Of a stretch of 11,125 bases of DNA, positions 9,001 through 11,125 are shown piece by piece (position 1 is the stretch's first letter; every line of letters begins with the position of its first letter). Origin of the DNA: Clostridia bacterium (GTDB lineage Bacteria > Bacillota > Clostridia > Christensenellales > DTU072); contig JAQVME010000024.1 of NCBI GenBank assembly GCA_028703745.1, positions 1 through 11,125 of the forward strand, in the 5' to 3' direction. Made by a program: the position numbers and the translations under genes. Below the pieces are notes generated by a model, which worked only from the letters and a program-made list of their open reading frames with translations, did not search any database and was not told the origin of the DNA.

Positions 9001-9621
9001 CTCGAGCGGACCTAAGTCCCTTTCCAAACTGTTTATGCGGTCAAAAATCCTGACCATGTTCTCTCTCGTCTGCGCCAGCTTTCTTTCTGCTATGATACGT
9101 TTTGCCTTGAATTTGCTTATGCCGGCGGCTTCTTCAAAAATCTGCCGCCTCTCGTCGGGCTTCGCCGATAAAATATCGGATATCTTGCCCTGCCCTATTA
9201 TAGAATAGCCCTCCCTGCCTATGCCGGTATCGCGGAAAAGGTCTATGATGTCGCGAAGGCGCACTCTCTCGTTGTTTATATAATATTCGCTGTCGCCCGA
9301 GCGGTAAAGCTTGCGCATAATAACCAGCTCGTCGAAATCTACGGGATAGGTTCTGTCGGCGTTGTCAAAAAACATAGACACTTCGCAGTAGGATAGCGAG
9401 CGCCTGTTCTTGGTGCCGTCAAAAATGACCTCCGCCATACTTTTTTGCGCACGGAGAACCCTGGCGCTCTGTTCCCCGAGCACCCATCTTATGGCGTCGG
9501 CAACGTTGGACTTTCCGCAGCCGTTTGGTCCGACGATACAGTTCACTCCGCCATTAAATTCTATAGCAATCTTATCGGCAAAGGACTTGAAACCGTATAT
9601 CTCAATTTTCTTAAAGTTCAA
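6049..9621 (-). CDS. smc: Smc, chromosome condensation/segregation ATPase
   Basis: Smc forms the dimeric ring of bacterial condensin with ScpA and ScpB and organises and segregates the origin region. This 1190-residue copy is full length. The Walker A is GPNGCGKS (31-38), with VLGEQSARVLR (47-57) and the Q-loop region IIGQGKISDIL (141-151). Coiled coils (about 170-510 and 680-1040) flank the hinge (about 520-670), which contains VGKV, DYGRATFL and GGATTGG. The C-terminal head has LSGGERAL (1093-1100) and the Walker B VLDEIEAALDD (1119-1129), followed by ITHRKPTME. No motif is broken. The start codon is TTG: AGAGG sits 5 bases upstream, the N-terminus MNFKKIEIYGFKSF matches where Smc proteins begin, and no better ATG lies nearby. 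First gene of the smc-ftsY operon. Confidence 0.97.
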   Translation of the reverse strand: MNFKKIEIYGFKSFADKIAIEFNGGVNCIVGPNGCGKSNVADAIRWVLGEQSARVLRAQKSMAEVIFDGTKNRRSLSYCEVSMFFDNADRTYPVDFDELVIMRKLYRSGDSEYYINNERVRLRDIIDLFRDTGIGREGYSIIGQGKISDILSAKPDERRQIFEEAAGISKFKAKRIIAERKLAQTRENMVRIFDRINSLERDLGPLEKEAGDARRAKELKDELKILEVNTFIYQTQNNADRKKEIIDQIDSFAKRIQETEIKLGRINADYEKVLTEINSNDENTKELYEKRLELSLKYQKVKGQHDASVEKLEELKKKEIELSMETSQKERELSESKYGLESKKTEKEERLKELVSLKQEEGDLITRFQDSERSVQTKTKELDDINRYILSSSDEKGEIKAELATLKAQIDGLTDSLKQDKETVSVAKLGLSDAQKKKKQNDEELKALLNERGAKLEQKRNIDGHYSGLFEQLEEAQSQQSQLKQDIGRLNTRAEMLEEYKKNLTGYAEAVRRLMTAEDTAAKIEGVVGKVITVSPNLQVAVEVALGRSMQNIITKDEDDTAELVEYLKKNDYGRATFLALSKIVPRTLRPEQRAVLEEEGCVGLACDLIKYDRKYRSIFGFLLGAVVIAEDMKTATRLSRKYSNSFRIVTLDGEDFAVGGATTGGSKPKPDTSILSRDTLLKDVYRDVSALTNKYNAVCAEIDIYKVELKKLEETSNVLQSQLSRIDKDVSAVTERCANTDFEVKRLSEAISRLQLDIEAKQSGLTEKEGLFGNESTKISEAESKKVSADVLLARLRAELATRSEELSLLNGRVTEFKLKLNTSEHTVAALESGINSHENDIKYLTNSLIDLKARKCTNDAAIESINKQLSFLELPKQEQDELTVIAAKIKEIDEYKLGLKEKQEKLRFEENSCKSVLMDLSIKKSNVDNLLQNLDNDIYQLALKINEDYELDYDGALTLKREDFSEEKAATEIRKIKRELSRLGDINEKAVEQFAEKSAEYTQLSTHYNDIMAAEKSLVDTITELTTKMESIFKENFEKINENFKDIFKEIFDGGKGMLHLEVEKGGSVLDAGIEIFAEPPGKQLKNISLLSGGERALTAIAILFAIIKLKPMPFCVLDEIEAALDDANAYLFAQYLRKFAGETQFVVITHRKPTMELADCLYGVTMQEKGISKIVRVKLSAALSNAG

Positions 9622-9658
9622 TACAACCTCTATCCAGTATAAAATTCATCACCAGAAT

Positions 9659-9687
9659 ATTATAATATTAAAAAAGCCTTTTGGCAA
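9659..9687 (-). promoter_or_regulatory. Promoter of the smc-ftsY operon
   Basis: The minus strand reads TTGCCA (9687-9682, 5/6 of the -35 consensus), 17 bases, then TATAAT (9664-9659, perfect). Transcription should start near 9652, about 30 bases before the TTG start of smc. It is divergent from the tRNA promoter about 110 bases away. Confidence 0.8.
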
Positions 9688-9797
9688 GAAAGAAATGCCG
9701 AATAATAAATATCCGCCTGGACTATACAGCGAAATCCGTGTCTTTTCTTTGAACATACTTTTCCGTTGCCGCAGGCTCAATTTTTTAATAATTTTGC

Positions 9798-9826
9798 TGG
9801 ACAAAACCGAATTTTTTATCTACAAT
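9798..9826 (+). promoter_or_regulatory. Promoter of the tRNA-Thr gene
   Basis: The plus strand reads TGGACA (9798-9803, 5/6), 17 bases, then TACAAT (9821-9826, 5/6). Transcription would start near 9833, leaving a 5' leader of roughly 57 bases to be removed by RNase P. Confidence 0.7.
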
Positions 9827-9889
9827 ATATAAAGTAACCTGCCTTGTGTAACTCAATTTGGTAAAGGTCTTATCGATATATGTTTTTCT

Positions 9890-9965
9890 GCTTCCTTGGC
9901 TCAGTCGGTAGAGCGAGGCATTCGTAATGCCTAGGTCGCCAGTTCGATTCTGGCAGGAAGCTCCA
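9890..9965 (+). tRNA. tRNA-Thr (anticodon CGT)
   Basis: A complete 76-base cloverleaf. The acceptor stem GCTTCCT (9890-9896) pairs with AGGAAGC (9955-9961). The D stem is GCTC/GAGC with loop AGTCGGTA. The anticodon stem AGGCA/TGCCT encloses loop TTCGTAA, giving anticodon CGT at 9923-9925, which reads ACG (threonine). The variable loop is AGGTC, and the T stem GCCAG/CTGGC encloses TTCGATT. The discriminator is T (9962) and CCA is encoded (9963-9965). G1-C72, C2-G71 and G35/U36 fit known threonine identity elements. It stands alone on the plus strand with its own promoter and terminator. Confidence 0.97.
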
Positions 9966-9998
9966 AAAAAGGGTTGACTCAATAGTCAGCCCTTTTTT
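9966..9998. terminator. Bidirectional intrinsic terminator
   Basis: GGGTTGACT (9971-9979) pairs with AGTCAGCCC (9984-9992), with one T-G wobble and a CAAT loop. An A-run lies before and a run of six T after. On the plus strand it ends the tRNA transcript. Because the A-run gives a T-run on the other strand, it can also stop minus-strand transcription from the lipoprotein gene before it runs into the tRNA. Confidence 0.9.
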
Positions 9999-10052
9999 AT
10001 TGCTCTAGAATCGAACGAAGTAATTTCATACGGGTTCTGCGGGTATTAAAAA

Positions 10053-10115
10053 CTATCTGCCTTTGCCATGGTGTCCGTTTTGGTTCCCGTGGTATTTTTC
10101 ACTTTTTTGTTCCCC
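10053..10115 (-). pseudogene. Possible remnant of a His/Asn/Gly-rich protein tail
   Basis: A 20-codon minus-strand frame between two TAG stops ends in YHGNQNGHHGKGR. It has no start codon in frame and further stops lie upstream. It resembles the C-terminus of the gene at the right edge of the window (NGHHDGH...GRQGR then stop). A 19-base stretch at 10067-10085 matches 11057-11075 at 16 positions on the same strand. It may be the decayed end of a duplicated gene. A second, overlapping possibility is an 18-residue ORF (10102 to 10046) starting with GTG, with AGGGGG 9 bases upstream. Either reading is tentative. Confidence 0.3.
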
Positions 10116-10144
10116 CTAGATTTAAGTGTATTTGTTTGATTATT

Positions 10145-10753
10145 CTAACAGTGCATCACAACATAATAATCTGGCCATACAGATTTAACAAATTCTAACT
10201 GTTCAAGATGCCTTATTGCTTCCAAGATTTTTTCTTTCCCTAAATTATACAAATGTATTTCGCCTTGTTGATGTCCATCATCATAATCTACCCACCCCCT
10301 TGGTCCATCGTTAGGGGTCATTTGCAAATACGCAAAACTTTTTGCATTCGATAGACCAAAATGGTGTATATCAAGCCTCGGGAAAGTGGTTGTCTTTTTG
10401 AAAACGACTATTATTCTCTCAACCTCTGCATACATACTATCCGAAAACGAAGTTTCGTCGAAAAGAATTTTCGGATCTGTTAAATCAAAATGTTTTAGTA
10501 TTCCTTCCATGTTCTCCTCTTTTGGCACCAGCTCTCCATACGCCATGTTCGCCTCATTTCCTACAGTATCTACACCATTTACTTCTCCCGCCGTGAGGAT
10601 ATCACTCTTGTCTTCAACGTAGCTCTCAAGTGAAGTCGTACCTATCGCCGCCTTGTCGTCACTAGCCTTCGCATCGGTTTCTTTATTACATCCGCAAAAA
10701 AGCGCTAAGCATATTATTAATGTCGCTATGAAACATATTATTTTCTTAATCAT
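10145..10753 (-). CDS. Putative lipoprotein of unknown function
   Basis: A 202-residue predicted lipoprotein. MIKK starts a hydrophobic signal segment (5-20) that ends in a lipobox-like FCGC, with lipidated Cys22, followed by an Asn/Lys/Glu/Asp-rich linker. The ATG at 10753 is preferred to an upstream in-frame GTG at 10774 because AAGAGG lies 6 bases before it. The C-terminal part (about 110-200) has a strand-like VERIIVVFKK, a spaced FPRLDIHHFGL, and LGKEKILEAIRHLEQLEFVKSV then PDYYVV. This beta/alpha layout with a '...VKSVWPDYYVV' end recalls the small ferredoxin-like domains ending in 'V..V.P.Y' in some clostridial secreted proteins and subtilisin propeptides. That is a resemblance, not an assignment. 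It is AT-rich compared with smc and ftsY, so it looks accessory. It appears to be transcribed alone from the promoter at 10885-10912. Confidence 0.75.
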   Translation of the reverse strand: MIKKIICFIATLIICLALFCGCNKETDAKASDDKAAIGTTSLESYVEDKSDILTAGEVNGVDTVGNEANMAYGELVPKEENMEGILKHFDLTDPKILFDETSFSDSMYAEVERIIVVFKKTTTFPRLDIHHFGLSNAKSFAYLQMTPNDGPRGWVDYDDGHQQGEIHLYNLGKEKILEAIRHLEQLEFVKSVWPDYYVVMHC

Positions 10754-10884
10754 ATTAAACCTCTTTATATCCACTTATAATACATTATATTTTTCTATTA
10801 AAATAATATCTACTTTATCAATTATCTTTCGGAAATCTATTCTTTCTCATTGGTGAAAAGTTTATAGAGTTTCCCCCTGACTAA

Positions 10885-10912
10885 ATTATACTACACGAAA
10901 ATGATACGTCAA
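10885..10912 (-). promoter_or_regulatory. Promoter of the lipoprotein gene
   Basis: The minus strand reads TTGACG (10912-10907, 5/6), 16 bases, then a perfect TATAAT (10890-10885). Transcription should start near 10878, giving an unusually long leader of about 125 bases. The rest of the stretch between the lipoprotein start and the right-edge gene (10754-11021) is AT-rich. It contains no gene and no recognisable riboswitch. A further TATAAT at 10789-10784 with a poor -35 is a weaker alternative closer to the gene. Confidence 0.65.
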
Positions 10913-11021
10913 TACCTTTTTTTCCAAAAGTAATAGCTGCAATTTTATTTGAACAATATATGGTTGCATTTGTCTTCTGATGAAACATTTTATTTAGTTT
11001 CAAAGATAAAATAAATTTTCC

Positions 11022-11125
11022 CTATCTTCCTTGCCTGCCTATGACGCGGTGTCCATCGTGATGTCCGTTATGGTTGCCATTATTGTGACCGTTATGATGT
11101 CCGTTGCTGTGACCGTTTTGGTCGT
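11022..11125 (-). CDS. 3' end of a gene with a His/Asn/Gly-rich C-terminus (partial)
   Basis: Only the last 33 codons are inside the window; the gene runs off the right edge. The visible part is built from NGH-type units (DQNGHSNGHHNGHNNG, then NHNGHHDGH) and ends RVIGRQGR before a TAG stop. Ten or so histidines in 25 residues suggest metal binding or a flexible surface tail, but no family can be named. The frame is supported by the regular peptide repeat and by the similar remnant at 10053-10115. The opposite strand is also open and would read as a hydrophobic Val/Met-rich peptide, but it has no ribosome site. No terminator is visible after the stop. Confidence 0.55.
   Translation of the reverse strand, partial: DQNGHSNGHHNGHNNGNHNGHHDGHRVIGRQGR
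11057..11125. repeat. Short imperfect tandem repeats encoding NGH units
   Basis: GTGACCGTT occurs at 11085-11093 and 11109-11117, a period of 24 bases. ATGTCCGTT occurs at 11061-11069 and 11097-11105, a period of 36. All are multiples of three, so on the minus strand they encode the AACGG(T/A)CA(C/T) = Asn-Gly-His units of the partial gene. The array continues beyond the window edge, so its full length is unknown. Confidence 0.6.

Noticed and set aside
9785..9982. 65-residue minus-strand ORF containing CQNRTGDLGITNASLYRLS
   Set aside because: It is the antisense translation of the tRNA-Thr gene, a well-known false ORF.
10981..11002. Inverted repeat TGAAAC...GTTTCA
   Set aside because: Six AT-rich pairs with a ten-base loop and no T-run after it on either strand; too weak for a terminator or operator call.
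11061..11125. Plus-strand hydrophobic frame MSVMVAIIVTVMMSVAVTV
   Set aside because: It is the antisense of the NGH repeat, has no ribosome site, and the minus-strand reading is supported by a similar tail at 10053-10115.
11057..11125. CRISPR-like repetition
   Set aside because: The repeats are 9 bases, imperfect and in multiples of three; there are no uniform spacers.

Overview
The window looks like chromosomal DNA of a low-to-moderate GC Gram-positive bacterium, most likely an uncultured Clostridia-type Bacillota. The reasons are the adjacent smc-ftsY pair, an FtsY without a long acidic A domain, strong GGAGG/AGAGG-type ribosome sites, near-consensus sigma-A-like promoters and a CCA-encoding tRNA. 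The lineage cannot be fixed further from sequence alone. Almost everything lies on the minus strand, so transcription runs from right to left. The one clear plus-strand gene is a tRNA.

Region by region, in the direction of minus-strand transcription. (1) 11125 to about 10000 is AT-rich and accessory-looking. It holds the 3' end of a gene entering from the right edge with a His/Asn/Gly-rich tail, then a well-formed promoter, then a 202-residue lipoprotein of unknown function. After the lipoprotein comes a short decayed-looking stretch that resembles the right-edge tail. (2) A bidirectional terminator separates this from a plus-strand tRNA-Thr(CGT), which has its own promoter. (3) Divergent from the tRNA, a promoter with perfect -10 and 5/6 -35 drives smc (TTG start) and ftsY, which is chromosome organisation plus SRP-dependent membrane targeting. 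(4) After a 159-base gap with another good promoter comes a tightly packed four-gene operon (4981 to 105). It encodes two paralogous membrane-anchored or secreted alpha/beta-hydrolase-like proteins with C-terminal SdrD/Cna-B-like domains, a RimK-like ATP-grasp ligase, and a PF06695-type small multidrug-export membrane protein. The last three genes are joined by ATGA and TAATG overlaps, so translational coupling is likely.

The four-gene operon is the best candidate for an undescribed system. The first hydrolase has a GHSVG nucleophile elbow. Its paralogue has GNGVG at the same place, so the serine is gone, yet it keeps the aligned Asp and His and an HG pair that the first protein lacks. An apparently active and an apparently inactive surface hydrolase are thus co-produced with an amino-acid/peptide-type ligase and a membrane exporter. 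What they act on is not visible in the sequence.
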